Of a stretch of 64,000 nt of DNA, positions 35,626-45,239 are shown one piece after another (the first letter of the stretch is position 1; each line of letters begins with the position of its first letter). The stretch spans positions 1,504,001 to 1,568,000 of the forward strand of contig NZ_CP060720.1 of the NCBI RefSeq assembly GCF_014397115.1, in the 5' to 3' direction. The notes under the pieces were generated by a model, which was given only the letters and a program-made list of their open reading frames with translations, was not told the DNA's origin and ran no database searches. Source of the DNA: Vagococcus carniphilus (GTDB lineage: Bacteria; Bacillota; Bacilli; Lactobacillales; Vagococcaceae). A program made the position numbers and the translations under genes.

Positions 35626-35674
35626 TGGTAAATAGACAGTCAAGCGCAATTTGTCAAGGGAGGGGAAAATTGTA

Positions 35675-36088
35675 ATGACGTTTAATAACTTGAATTTGTT
35701 AAATACGGCAATGAATGCTGCTGATTTGAGACAAAAGGCAATATCTAACAATGTTGCTAATGTTAATACGCCAGGTTTTAAAGTAGAACGTGTTTCATTT
35801 GAAGAAAAATTAAAGAATGCTTTATCTGCAGATGGAATAGAGCTAACAAGAACAAATGACAATCATTTGTCTATTAGTGGTCAAAAGGAAAATTTGACAC
35901 CAGAGGTTTATCGTAAAACGAATACATCTGTCAAAGAAAATGGGAATAACGTTGATTTAGATGTAGAAATGTCGGAAAAATCAGTTAATGAGCTGTACTA
36001 TAATGCTCTAACTAGACAAGTTAATCATGAATTGTCTCAGTTAAATTATGTTATTAATCATTAATAAGGAGGAGACACATGAGTATTT
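35675..36088 (+). CDS. flgB: Flagellar rod protein FlgB (start region; ends at 36064)
   Basis: The reading frame runs from ATG 35675 to the stop at 36062-36064, giving 129 residues; the end coordinate here extends a few bases into the intergenic gap. FlgB is a proximal rod subunit of the basal body. It shows the rod-family N-terminal motif AISNNVANVNTPGFK and a heptad-rich C-terminus. GGGAGGGG lies about nine bases before ATG 35675; an in-frame TTG at 35651 precedes that site and is rejected. First gene of the long flagellar array. Confidence 0.85.
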
Positions 36089-36498
36089 TTGATTCTTTTA
36101 ACATTAACACAAGTGGTCTTTCTTTAGAGAGACTCAAACTAGATACAATATCCACTAATATAGCAAATGTTAATACAACACGGACTGAAGAAGGTGGTCC
36201 GTACAAACGAAAAGAAGTAATGTTTCAAGAGAGCTTAAAAAAAGCTAGTGCGACAGATCCAACAAAAAGTGCAGGTGTAAAGCCGACACAAATTCGTGAA
36301 GATCAAGATACTAGAATTATCTATCAACCGGAGCATCCAGACGCAGATGAAAATGGCTATTTGGAACTCCCGAATGTTAACTTAAGTGATGAAATGATAA
36401 ATATGATGAATACAGTAAGAACCTATGAAGCAAATGCATCAGCGTTTGAATCTAGCAAAAATATGATGAAAAAAGCATTAGAAATATCTAAAGATTAA
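36079..36498 (+). CDS. flgC: Flagellar basal-body rod protein FlgC
   Basis: A 139-residue rod subunit exported by the flagellar type III apparatus. The N-terminal DTISTNIANVNTTRT motif and the C-terminal YEANASAFESSKNMMKKALEI helix are typical of FlgC. AAGGAGG precedes the ATG, and it lies 14 bases after flgB. The order flgB-flgC-fliE is the same as in Bacillus. Confidence 0.95.
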   Translation: MSIFDSFNINTSGLSLERLKLDTISTNIANVNTTRTEEGGPYKRKEVMFQESLKKASATDPTKSAGVKPTQIREDQDTRIIYQPEHPDADENGYLELPNVNLSDEMINMMNTVRTYEANASAFESSKNMMKKALEISKD

Positions 36499-36524
36499 TT
36501 AGGTCGAAAAAGGAGGGACTTGTA

Positions 36525-36854
36525 ATGAATGTTTCTACGGAAAATATCAATTTGATAAAAGATTATCAAAAACAGTTAAAGGCTGAATTAATAACATCAA
36601 AAGACACAGAGAATTCAGAAAATTCCGATAATAGTAAAGAGTTTTCAAGTTTGTTGACGGAAGCCATTGATAATGTCGATACAGTTGTATCTAAAAGCAA
36701 TGAGAATGTTCCCAAACTAATTACTGGTGACTTGGATAATATTCATTCCGCAATGATTGATATGTCAACTTCCCAAATTGTTTTACAAAGTGCCGTTCAA
36801 GTTCGCAATAAGTGTATTGAAGCTTATAACGATATTAAAAACATGCAATTTTAA
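36525..36854 (+). CDS. fliE: Flagellar hook-basal body protein FliE
   Basis: A 109-residue protein that joins the MS ring to the rod and is an early export substrate. The C-terminal half keeps the family pattern with DLDNIHSAMIDMSTSQIVLQ and AYNDIKNMQF. The acidic Ser/Asn-rich stretch near residues 25-40 is variable in the family. GGAGGG before the ATG; located between flgC and fliF as usual. Confidence 0.93.
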   Translation: MNVSTENINLIKDYQKQLKAELITSKDTENSENSDNSKEFSSLLTEAIDNVDTVVSKSNENVPKLITGDLDNIHSAMIDMSTSQIVLQSAVQVRNKCIEAYNDIKNMQF

Positions 36855-36885
36855 CGGAAATGGTGAAGGGAATTGGTTATAGAAC

Positions 36886-38565
36886 ATGGAAAGAATTCAG
36901 GAGCTAAAAAATAAACTTACTGACAAATGGAAAGAATTAAGCAGATTAAAACAAATTAGTTTTACATTAGCTTTGCTGAGCGTGATAATCGTTATTCTTA
37001 TCTCTACTTACATGTTAAATAAAACAGATTACTCGACTTTATTTTCAGATTTGACTGATGAAGAGTCTGGCAATATAACGAAAGTTTTAGAAGAGAATGA
37101 AATTAAGTACAAGCTTGAAGAAAAGGGAAGTAAAGTTTTAGTTGAATCAAGTCAAATCGATAAAGTTAGAATTGATTTAGCTGTTGAAAATAAGCTTCCT
37201 AACAAATCAACTGGTTTTGAAATTTTTGATGAGAAAAATATGATGGCAACAGATGAAGATAGAAAGATTATGTATCAAAGAGCAGTAGTTGGTGAGCTGC
37301 AAAGATCTATTGAATCATTATCAGCAGTTAAGCAAGCTAAAGTGATGCTTGTGACTCCTGATAAGAGTATTTTTGAAGAAAAAAATAAAGAATCTACAGC
37401 TTCTATCGTTCTTAAACTTCAAAAAGATCAAGCGCTTAGTGAAGAAACAGTTAAAGGAATTGCCTCTTTAACAAGTGGCGCAGTAGAAAATTTACCTCAG
37501 AAAAATATTAAAATTGTTGATGAGCAAGGAAATGTATTATCTGATATTCTGGACGATAAAAAAATGTCAGGTGTTAGTGATTTAACAACTAAATACCAAA
37601 AATTAAAAGATGATTTAGAAGAAAAACTTGAAGGAAAAACAAAATCATTACTTGGTTCTCTTTTTGAAAAAGATGCTTTAAATTTAGCAGTTAATGTGGA
37701 TTTAGATTTTGATTCAATTGAAAAGACAACCGTTAAGTATGATAAGCCAAAAGTTAGAAGTGAAGTCATTCAGGCTGGTGGAGATACCATTAATCAACAA
37801 CAAGTTGATGATGGAACGGTTAAGGATAATGTAGCTAATGTTATTGGCAATAATGAAAACGGTACTAAATCGTACAATCATACGATAAATAATGAGTTAG
37901 ACACTGAAACAACCAAAATATTAAATGCACCAGGAGTTGTTAAACGTGTCACTGCTTCAGTTTTAATTAAAGAAAATATCTCTAATCAAGAAACAAGACA
38001 AATTGAAGAGCTTGTACAATCAGCAATCGGATACGAAAGAGAACGAGGCGATAAGGTTTCCGTTCAAGCTATTAAATTTGCTGAGGACGAACAAGTTAAC
38101 CCAGTTGAAGAGTTATCAGATGAATCATTCTTTAAACGATACTTAACTAGCCCAATTGTTTGGGGCGTTTTAGCAGGAATTTTATTATTAGTTATAACAT
38201 TAATTATTCTAGTCGTTAAGAGAAGAAGTAAAGATAAAAACTCAGATGACTATTTTGAAATGGATCTTGATGTGACAGAAGATTTTGAAGAAGAAGCTCA
38301 ACCAATATTAGAACAACAACCAATCATTCCAATTAAGCCAGAGCCAAAAGAAAAAGCCGTGAGCAAGGAGATTGATCAGGTAGTGAAAAATATTGAAGAA
38401 AATCATCAACGTATCATTCAAGATGATTTGGCTAATGAGTTAGAACAAAGAGAAAAACAAAAAGCGCAAGAAATATTAGAGCGTGAAGTGCAAGCGAAAC
38501 GATATGCAAAAGAAAATCCTGATCTTGCAGCAGAATTAATTAAAGTTTGGATGAAAGATAAGTAG
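36886..38565 (+). CDS. fliF: Flagellar MS-ring protein FliF
   Basis: A 559-residue membrane protein forming the MS ring, base of the flagellum and housing of the export gate. It has a first membrane segment near residues 25-45, the large ring-building-motif region (about 50-410) with YSTLFSDLTDEESG, a second membrane segment near 425-450, and a cytoplasmic tail that binds FliG. The length is in the usual 530-580 range. It is followed eight bases later by fliG. Confidence 0.95.
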   Translation: MERIQELKNKLTDKWKELSRLKQISFTLALLSVIIVILISTYMLNKTDYSTLFSDLTDEESGNITKVLEENEIKYKLEEKGSKVLVESSQIDKVRIDLAVENKLPNKSTGFEIFDEKNMMATDEDRKIMYQRAVVGELQRSIESLSAVKQAKVMLVTPDKSIFEEKNKESTASIVLKLQKDQALSEETVKGIASLTSGAVENLPQKNIKIVDEQGNVLSDILDDKKMSGVSDLTTKYQKLKDDLEEKLEGKTKSLLGSLFEKDALNLAVNVDLDFDSIEKTTVKYDKPKVRSEVIQAGGDTINQQQVDDGTVKDNVANVIGNNENGTKSYNHTINNELDTETTKILNAPGVVKRVTASVLIKENISNQETRQIEELVQSAIGYERERGDKVSVQAIKFAEDEQVNPVEELSDESFFKRYLTSPIVWGVLAGILLLVITLIILVVKRRSKDKNSDDYFEMDLDVTEDFEEEAQPILEQQPIIPIKPEPKEKAVSKEIDQVVKNIEENHQRIIQDDLANELEQREKQKAQEILEREVQAKRYAKENPDLAAELIKVWMKDK

Positions 38566-38573
38566 GTGAATCA

Positions 38574-39578
38574 ATGGAAAATGTAGATGGAACAACAAAA
38601 GCAGCACTTTTATTGATTTCACTGGGATCTGAAACGTCTGCTCAAATTATGAAATTACTACCTGAAAAATACATACAAAAGGTCAGTTATGAAATTGCTA
38701 ACATTGATTATGTTAAGCCAGAAGATCGAGAGTTAGTTATTGAAGAGTTTGTTCAAATGTCGACAGCTAGAAGACATGTTATTGATGGTGGGATTGACTA
38801 CGCTGTTGATTTATTAAATAAAGCACTGGGTGCTCAAAAAGCAAAAGAAGTTGTTAGTGTTTTAAATCAAATTCAATTAAGAGAAAGACCTTTTAATATC
38901 GCGCGAAAAGCAGATACACAACAATTAACTAACCTTTTACTAGGAGAACACCCGCAAACAGTTGCATTGATTTTATGTTATATGCAACCTGATAAAGCAG
39001 CAGAAGTTTTAGCTCATTTTCCTGATAATAGACAAGCAGAAATTGCAGAGAAAATTGGAACTATTTCAAGTACATCTCCTATTATTATTGAAAAAATCGA
39101 AAAAGTTATTGAGAATAAATTCTCTAATTTTGTGGAAAATGATACTGAGAATGTCGGTGGTGTTAATACATTAGTTGAGATTCTAAATTCAGTTGGTAGA
39201 AGTACTGAGAAGAATATTATTTCTGATTTAGAAAAACGTCAACCTGAGTTATCTGAAGAAATTAAAGCTAATTTATTTACTTTCGAAGATATTGTTGGTT
39301 TGGAAAAATCAGACGTTCAAAAAGTATTACGAGATGTCAATCACGATGTGTTGGTATTGGCGCTTAAAGGTGCATCTGAAGGAATTAAAGAATTTATTTA
39401 CAGTAACCAAAGTTCTCGTTCTGTTGAAATGCTGAAAGAGGACCTACAGTTCTTAGGACCTGCACGTTTATCAGCAGTCGAAGAAGCACAACAAAATATT
39501 GTAGCTGTTATACGTAGACTGGATGAGGAGGGAGAAATTTACATCGGAAGAGGTGACCAAGATGCTGTCATCTCGTAA
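38574..39578 (+). CDS. fliG: Flagellar motor switch protein FliG
   Basis: A 334-residue C-ring component that turns stator force into rotation. The N-terminal FliF-binding domain has KAALLLISLGSETSAQIMKLL. The middle domain contains the EHPQTVALILCYM variant of the conserved EHPQ motif. The C-terminal domain holds the charged helix with DLEKRQPELSEEIKANLFTF contacting MotA. The last 17 bases overlap fliH. Its C-ring partners FliM and FliN/FliY are not encoded in this window. Confidence 0.96.
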   Translation: MENVDGTTKAALLLISLGSETSAQIMKLLPEKYIQKVSYEIANIDYVKPEDRELVIEEFVQMSTARRHVIDGGIDYAVDLLNKALGAQKAKEVVSVLNQIQLRERPFNIARKADTQQLTNLLLGEHPQTVALILCYMQPDKAAEVLAHFPDNRQAEIAEKIGTISSTSPIIIEKIEKVIENKFSNFVENDTENVGGVNTLVEILNSVGRSTEKNIISDLEKRQPELSEEIKANLFTFEDIVGLEKSDVQKVLRDVNHDVLVLALKGASEGIKEFIYSNQSSRSVEMLKEDLQFLGPARLSAVEEAQQNIVAVIRRLDEEGEIYIGRGDQDAVIS

Positions 39579-40413
39579 ATTTTTCAAGAATGCAGAAGTT
39601 GTTGAAGAGAAAAATATAAAAAAAATCGAGACAACACATATTCCGAAAAAGAAAAAACAAGAGATACCTCATGAGAATCAAGATCTATCTGTTTCTGATT
39701 TGAAACAGATAGAACACGATTTTTATCAATCTCAAAAGAGAAAACAAGAGATGTTTGATCAATCACTTCAAAAAACTCGTGATGATTATTTATTAATGAT
39801 AAAAAAAGAAAAGCAAAAATTTTTTCATGAGTTGTTACGCTTAAAAGAAGAGGTGCTACAAAAATCCTTGGAAGAGGGCGAACAAATTAAACAAGAAGCC
39901 TATCTCGCTGGTGTAAAGGAAGGTCAATTAGACGGTTTTGAATCTGGAAAAGAATCAGGATTTGATGCAGGTCTTAAAGAGGCAGAGTCATTGAAACAAA
40001 ATGCTCTTTCTATTATTGAACAAACAAACGAAGCGATGAATGCCTACCAAAAAGAAAAGCAAGAAGATTTTATTAAAGCCTCAGCTTTGATGGCAGAAAA
40101 TATTATTAATCAGGAATTATCTCTTTCAGAAGATAAATTAAAACTTTTACTACAACCAGTTTTAAATAAGGTAGAAAAAGCAGATAATTTTATCACCATT
40201 TTTGTGACCAAAGATAATTTGGAGAATACAAATCTTTACATGGAAAAAATGAAAGAGCAATTTGCTGGATTAAAATTTGCTGTACTAGTAGATGAAGCTC
40301 TAGAAACAAACGGTTGCGTGATTGAAACAAACTATGAAGTGATTGACTTACAAATAAAAAAACAACTGGATGCAATGGTTAAAGATTTGATGAAGGAGAA
40401 TGACGATGACTGA
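39562..40413 (+). CDS. fliH: Flagellar assembly protein FliH
   Basis: A 283-residue cytoplasmic regulator of the export ATPase FliI. It has a long charged, coiled-coil N-terminal half (about 20-120), a glycine-repeat segment with GVKEGQLDGFESGKESGFDA near 115-140 typical of FliH/YscL, and a C-terminal V-ATPase E-subunit-like domain. ATG 39562 lies eight bases after GGAAGAGG and inside the 3' end of fliG, so the two are coupled. A longer frame to 39523 lacks a ribosome-binding site. Confidence 0.9.
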   Translation: MLSSRKFFKNAEVVEEKNIKKIETTHIPKKKKQEIPHENQDLSVSDLKQIEHDFYQSQKRKQEMFDQSLQKTRDDYLLMIKKEKQKFFHELLRLKEEVLQKSLEEGEQIKQEAYLAGVKEGQLDGFESGKESGFDAGLKEAESLKQNALSIIEQTNEAMNAYQKEKQEDFIKASALMAENIINQELSLSEDKLKLLLQPVLNKVEKADNFITIFVTKDNLENTNLYMEKMKEQFAGLKFAVLVDEALETNGCVIETNYEVIDLQIKKQLDAMVKDLMKENDDD

Positions 40414-41719
40414 TTTAATTCCTTTAGAAAAAATCAAAAAGAAATTAACGAACCAAAATTACTTTCTGAAATATGGAAAAGTAACTCAAGTCGTTGGTTT
40501 GATTATCAAAGTTGAAGGTTTAAACGTTTTTATAGGGGAAGTTTGTCAAATTGAAATACTAAAATCTAATAGACAGGTAATGGCAGAAGTTGTTGGTTTT
40601 GTTAATAAAACAGTTCTTCTAATGCCTCTGGATGAATTAGATGGCATTGGGCCAGGTTGCTTAGTTAAGCCAACAGGTTCAGCTTTAGAAATTGAGATAA
40701 ACGATAATTTGTTAGGTCAAACATTAGATGGATTAGGTCGCGTTTTAACCAACAATGAAGAAATTAGTGGTGAAAAATATTCTGTTAATAGAGAATCACC
40801 AGATCCTTTTAAACGCAGAAGAATAGAAACTGTTATGAGTACTGGTGTTAAAGCCATTGATGGTATTTTAACAGTTGGTGAAGGTCAAAGATTAGGAATT
40901 TTTGCCGGTAGTGGTGTAGGTAAAAGTACGCTTCTTGGCATGATTGCAAGGTATTGTGAAGCTGATGTTATTGTTATTGGTCTAATTGGAGAACGTGGTC
41001 GAGAAGTTACTGAATTTATTGAAAATGATTTAGGGCCAGAAGGTTATAAGAAATCAATTATTGTCTGTGCTACTTCTGATCAACCACCATTAGTTAGGTT
41101 AAAAGGTGCCTTTGTAGCAACAGCCATTGCTGAATATTACAGAGATCAAGGGAAGAAAGTTATCTTGATGATGGATTCAGTCACTAGGTTTGCTATGGCA
41201 CAACGTGAAATTGGTCTAGCAACTGGAGAACCACCAACTTCAAAAGGGTATACACCATCAGTATTTACGATGTTACCAAAATTATTAGAAAGAAGTGGGA
41301 TGTCTGAAACAGGATCCATCACTGCATTTTACACGGTTCTAGTCGAAGGGGACGATATGAATGAACCGATAGCTGATGCTGTGCGTGGTATTTTAGACGG
41401 TCATGTCATTTTATCTAGAAAAATAGCTGGAGAGAATCATTATCCTGCTATTGATATTCAACAAAGTTTAAGTCGTTTAATGAAAAGTATCGTTCCAAAT
41501 GAGCAATACAAAAAAGCTGGTTTACTTAAAGAAAATCTAGCTGCTTATGCCGAAGCGAAAGATTTAATTGATATTGGTGCTTATAAAATAGGTACCAATC
41601 CCAAAGTTGACCAAGCTATCCAATTGAATGAAGAAATCAAAAGTTTCTTGAAACAAAATGTTGATGAGCCGTCAACATATACAGAAACCGTAGAATCATT
41701 GAACCGGGTGTTTATGTAA
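40406..41719 (+). CDS. fliI: Flagellum-specific ATPase FliI
   Basis: A 437-residue hexameric ATPase related to the F1 beta subunit, which drives export of flagellar proteins. Walker A reads AGSGVGKST near residue 168, the GERGREVTEF motif lies near 195, and Walker B is VILMMDSVTRFA near 255. ATG 40406 is seven bases after AAGGAG, whereas ATG 40400 is too close. It overlaps the fliH stop by eight bases. Confidence 0.96.
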   Translation: MTDLIPLEKIKKKLTNQNYFLKYGKVTQVVGLIIKVEGLNVFIGEVCQIEILKSNRQVMAEVVGFVNKTVLLMPLDELDGIGPGCLVKPTGSALEIEINDNLLGQTLDGLGRVLTNNEEISGEKYSVNRESPDPFKRRRIETVMSTGVKAIDGILTVGEGQRLGIFAGSGVGKSTLLGMIARYCEADVIVIGLIGERGREVTEFIENDLGPEGYKKSIIVCATSDQPPLVRLKGAFVATAIAEYYRDQGKKVILMMDSVTRFAMAQREIGLATGEPPTSKGYTPSVFTMLPKLLERSGMSETGSITAFYTVLVEGDDMNEPIADAVRGILDGHVILSRKIAGENHYPAIDIQQSLSRLMKSIVPNEQYKKAGLLKENLAAYAEAKDLIDIGAYKIGTNPKVDQAIQLNEEIKSFLKQNVDEPSTYTETVESLNRVFM

Positions 41720-41749
41720 CTAAAGCATTGTAAGGGAAGGGTGAGATGA

Positions 41750-42184
41750 TTGAAGAAATACAAGTTTTCTTTAGATAACGTTTTAAATTGGCGTGAATTA
41801 CAAGAAGAAGAAGCTAAAAAAACTTTTTTAATCTATCAACAAGCTCAAAAAGAACAAGAAGAAATTTTAAATGAATACAAAGAAGCAAGTCAAGCGATGA
41901 ATGAATCAACCGAAAGCTTGACGAATATTAATAAATTGAGACAGCAGTTTGTTTACAAAAACTTTTTGGATAATCAAATTGTTAAGCAACAAGCAACTGT
42001 CGATCAATATAGTAATGAAACAAGTAAAAAAATGTCGGTTTTTGTTGATGCTCAAAAAGAGCGCAAAATAATGGAACGTTTAAAAGAAAAACATTATGAC
42101 AATTACTTACTACAAGAAAAAAGTGAAGAGCAAAAAGAATTAGATGAAATGGGAACGTTAAGATTTAGTTACTCATTTTTATAG
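41750..42184 (+). CDS. fliJ: Flagellar export chaperone FliJ
   Basis: A 144-residue, almost entirely helical coiled-coil protein starting KKYKFSLDNVLNWRE, the characteristic FliJ N-terminus. It acts as the stalk between FliI and the FlhA gate. The start is TTG at 41750, about eight bases after GAAGGG; the nearby ATG 41746 is out of frame and short. Located between fliI and fliK as in Bacillus. Confidence 0.9.
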   Translation: MKKYKFSLDNVLNWRELQEEEAKKTFLIYQQAQKEQEEILNEYKEASQAMNESTESLTNINKLRQQFVYKNFLDNQIVKQQATVDQYSNETSKKMSVFVDAQKERKIMERLKEKHYDNYLLQEKSEEQKELDEMGTLRFSYSFL

Positions 42185-42205
42185 AATCAAAAGGAGGAAT
42201 AGCTT

Positions 42206-43576
42206 TTGGATGAACTAGTTGCTCTAACAACCCCACTGATTAATCAGAATAGTTTACCTGGAACAAGTGTATCTGTTGAAATGCCAACAATTGATTTTTC
42301 AGCACTTTTAAATCAGGAAATAGAACAGATGAATGCGGTTGAAACGAGTACAGAAAATCAATCAAATAAAAATGAAGCACAAGCAGAAGATTTATTACCA
42401 CAGTCTGAAGTCACTCTAAATGAAGTACCAGTTGACTCGTTGGAAAAAGTTTTAGTAATGGAAAAAGAAACAGCAGATCAACCTGTTGAAGAACCTACAA
42501 AACTTCCTGAAGACAAACAAGAGCCAAGTGTTTTAACGAATTTGGCTCACTTACCATTTCTTTCTGATCCGCATATTAAAGAAGAAGTAAGTTTGCCTAC
42601 TGAGAATTTAGAAGTAGTTCCTGTGACTGAAGCTATTGAAGAGGTTGAATTAAAACCAATTGATACTGAGATTAAAGAAGTTATTTCTAAAAATGACATG
42701 GTAAAACCAGAACTTGTAAATACTCAAGAAGATGCAAAAAAAGTTGATTTAGATTCTAAATTACCTTTAAAAGAGTTCAATCAGAATCTTGAATTAACAA
42801 GTTCTAAATTAATGGTAAATGAGAAACTGCCACAAGGTGACAGTGAGATAAAATTAGCATCTATACAACTAAAGGCAGGTAATCAGCAAAATTCAATTAG
42901 CGAACCTAATGTGGAAGAAAATGTTGAACTGAAACCATTTATAGAAGCTATTAATGACAAATTAAAAGTGTCAGAAACTTCATTTGAAGAGACTACTAAA
43001 CTTAGTCAGGTAAGTGGTAGAGAAGTTTCAGAGTTAGCACAACCTGTTGAAGTTTTGAATCAAGTTTCTAAAAATCAAATAGCAACAAATGAGTCTGCAA
43101 AACTAGCTCCAACTAACACTGAAAAAGTCACTTTTCAACAAGAGAATGTCACTGATATCGTTTCATCAATAAAAAATGAATCAGAATTTTTAGTAGAGGG
43201 AAAAACACATCAATTTAAACTTTCTTTAAAACCGGATAAATTAGGTGATTTAGATATTTTATTAGATGTTAAAGATGGGAAAGTATCAGCTAAATTTTTA
43301 GTTGAAACAGAAAAAATTAAAGACTTGGTAAAAACAAGTCTGCCTATCCTACAAGAAGCTTTGACGAAACAAAACATTGTTGTAGAAAAAGCTGATGTCT
43401 CGTTAAATTTTTCTGAAAACAGTTCGTTTCAGTTTGGTGGAGATTTAAGTGGGAGACAACAACATCAAGGTAAATTACCAAAATCGACTAAATTATCTCA
43501 ACAATATCAAACAACTGATAATTACGAAGAGACAAGTCGAGCTGGTGAGTTAGATTCTGTAGATATTTTAGTTTAA
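42206..43576 (+). CDS. fliK: Flagellar hook-length control protein FliK
   Basis: A 456-residue secreted ruler protein. The first 320 residues are low-complexity, acidic and apparently disordered. The conserved Flg_hook domain (about 325-425, with HQFKLSLKPDKLGDLDILLD and LVETEKIKDLV) interacts with FlhB to switch export from hook to filament. TTG start with AAGGAGG eight bases upstream. Position before flgD and flgE agrees with the role. Confidence 0.9.
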   Translation: MDELVALTTPLINQNSLPGTSVSVEMPTIDFSALLNQEIEQMNAVETSTENQSNKNEAQAEDLLPQSEVTLNEVPVDSLEKVLVMEKETADQPVEEPTKLPEDKQEPSVLTNLAHLPFLSDPHIKEEVSLPTENLEVVPVTEAIEEVELKPIDTEIKEVISKNDMVKPELVNTQEDAKKVDLDSKLPLKEFNQNLELTSSKLMVNEKLPQGDSEIKLASIQLKAGNQQNSISEPNVEENVELKPFIEAINDKLKVSETSFEETTKLSQVSGREVSELAQPVEVLNQVSKNQIATNESAKLAPTNTEKVTFQQENVTDIVSSIKNESEFLVEGKTHQFKLSLKPDKLGDLDILLDVKDGKVSAKFLVETEKIKDLVKTSLPILQEALTKQNIVVEKADVSLNFSENSSFQFGGDLSGRQQHQGKLPKSTKLSQQYQTTDNYEETSRAGELDSVDILV

Positions 43577-43590
43577 GGAGGAGAACGTAG

Positions 43591-44028
43591 ATGACTGATA
43601 TTAAGCAACAATTACCAGTTGGTACAAGACAAATGGGGAATACAGCTGGTTTTTCAACAGAAAGACAAGATAAAAAAAATGGAATCAAAATGGATGACTT
43701 TTTAAAAATTCTTGCAGCTTCTATGAGTAATCCTTCGCTATCAGGTTCAGAAGGTGGAGGAAACAGTGGAACGGATTACATTTCACAGTTAGTCCAATTT
43801 ACAACACTGGAGCAGCTACAAGAACTTGGTAGTAATTTAGAATACACCATGATGATGACTCAGCAGCAACAAGCTATCAGTATGGTTGGGAAAAAAGCAA
43901 CAATGTTTGATAATGGTAAGAATATTACCGGTACGATTGAAAAAGTAAAATTTTCAAGTGGATTTGCCACATTAGTCGTTGATGGAAAAGATTATTTGAT
44001 GAGTCAAATGATTGAAGTTGGCGAATAA
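43591..44028 (+). CDS. flgD: Flagellar hook assembly protein FlgD
   Basis: A 145-residue hook cap protein of the short Firmicute form. The conserved N-terminal region has KMDDFLKILAASMSNP and YISQLVQFTTLEQLQEL, which make the export and capping element. The C-terminal part (MVGKKATMFDNGKNITG) is a reduced beta domain. AAGGAGGAG before the ATG. It directly precedes the hook gene. Confidence 0.93.
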   Translation: MTDIKQQLPVGTRQMGNTAGFSTERQDKKNGIKMDDFLKILAASMSNPSLSGSEGGGNSGTDYISQLVQFTTLEQLQELGSNLEYTMMMTQQQQAISMVGKKATMFDNGKNITGTIEKVKFSSGFATLVVDGKDYLMSQMIEVGE

Positions 44029-44041
44029 TTTTAATAAGGGA

Positions 44042-44055
44042 AGCACATGTGTGCT
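44042..44055. repeat. 14-base palindrome between flgD and flgE
   Basis: AGCACATGTGTGCT is a perfect palindrome 13 bases after the flgD stop and just ahead of the flgE ribosome-binding site. Confidence 0.5.
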
Positions 44056-44072
44056 AGTAAGGGGAGAACAAA

Positions 44073-44975
44073 ATGCTTAAATCATTATATTCAGGTGTAA
44101 GCGGGATGAAGAGCTTACAAACAAAGATGGACGTTGTATCAAATAATATCGCTAACGTAAATACGTTTGGCTTTAAAGCAGGAAGAGTTAGATTTCAAGA
44201 TTTAATGAGTCAAACAGAAGCAAGTGCTCAAGGGCCAACTGTAACTGGTGCTGGTGGAGTGAATGCTAGACAAGTTGGTTTAGGTGTTAAAGTTGGAGCA
44301 ATTGATACGTTTACTGGAAACGGTACACCACAACCAACTGGACGTCCTCTTGATTTTGCGATTGATGCTGGTGGTTACTTTGTTTTACAAAAAGACGGTA
44401 AAGATGAAACAAAATACTATACGCGTGATGGTGGTTTTACTTTAGATAGTACAGGAACGTTAACAAATGCTGATGGTTATAAAGTAATGGGATATCAAAC
44501 AGATGATAAAAAGCCTATTTTAAATGATAAAGATTTTAACCCTGATGAAAAACTGAAAAAAAATGGTGTTAGTGAAATAAAAATTGAGAATACAATTAAA
44601 GACAAGGATGGAAATGATATTAACCTTGTAAATTATTCAATTGATTCAACAGGTCTTGTTACTGGTAAATATAGCGATGACAACACTTATATTTTAGGAC
44701 AAATTTCAATTGCAACTTTCTCAAACCCAGATGGTTTAGAAAAAGTTGGTGGTAATAACTTTGTTCAATCAGGTAACTCAGGAGATCCAACCATGGTAAG
44801 AGCTGGTGAAGATGGAAGTGGTCGTTTAGTTCAAGGAACATTAGAAGGTTCAAACGTTGACTTGGCTAACGAGTTTACTGAAATGATTATCGCAAGTCGT
44901 GCTTACCAAGCTAACTCAAGAAGTATCACAACTTCAGATGAAATGTTACAAGAATTGATTAACTTAAAACGATAA
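44073..44975 (+). CDS. flgE: Flagellar hook protein FlgE
   Basis: A 300-residue hook subunit, slightly longer than the 264-residue Bacillus protein but far shorter than the enteric form. The N-terminal MDVVSNNIANVNTFGFKAGR and C-terminal VDLANEFTEMIIASRAYQANSR are the rod-hook family ends that pack as coiled coils. The central part (about 85-235) is the exposed domain. Strong codon bias suggests high expression. AGGGGAG precedes the ATG. Confidence 0.93.
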   Translation: MLKSLYSGVSGMKSLQTKMDVVSNNIANVNTFGFKAGRVRFQDLMSQTEASAQGPTVTGAGGVNARQVGLGVKVGAIDTFTGNGTPQPTGRPLDFAIDAGGYFVLQKDGKDETKYYTRDGGFTLDSTGTLTNADGYKVMGYQTDDKKPILNDKDFNPDEKLKKNGVSEIKIENTIKDKDGNDINLVNYSIDSTGLVTGKYSDDNTYILGQISIATFSNPDGLEKVGGNNFVQSGNSGDPTMVRAGEDGSGRLVQGTLEGSNVDLANEFTEMIIASRAYQANSRSITTSDEMLQELINLKR

Positions 44976-45019
44976 AATAATGAACCAAGTCTGGTGCTTG
45001 GTGAAAGGTAGGTAGTTCC

Positions 45020-45223
45020 ATGATTAAACTAACTAGTATGAATCATCAAACATTTTTTATTAATTGTTCTCTGATTTACCGTATTGACCAAGCACCCGAT
45101 ACAGTCATTACTTTAACAGATGGAAAAACATTAATGGTTAAAGAAAAACCAGAAGAAGTAGTGGCGTTATTTTTAGACTATCAAAAACAAGCGTTTGGAC
45201 ACATACCAACGCTTGATAATTAG
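45020..45223 (+). CDS. flbD: FlbD/SwrD family flagellar protein
   Basis: A 67-residue cytoplasmic protein of the FlbD family, called SwrD in Bacillus, where it raises stator torque and is needed for swarming. The pattern IKLTSMNHQTFFINCSLI at the N-terminus and LMVKEKPEEVV are typical. It sits between flgE and fliL, exactly as in Bacillus. A hairpin (ACCAAG/CTTGGT, 44985-45003) precedes its ribosome-binding site. Confidence 0.9.
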   Translation: MIKLTSMNHQTFFINCSLIYRIDQAPDTVITLTDGKTLMVKEKPEEVVALFLDYQKQAFGHIPTLDN

Positions 45224-45239
45224 AGCAGAGGTGCAAGAG

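Noticed and set aside
35576-35674. c-di-GMP riboswitch before flgB
   Set aside because: The GEMM core motifs are absent; only generic pairing is visible.
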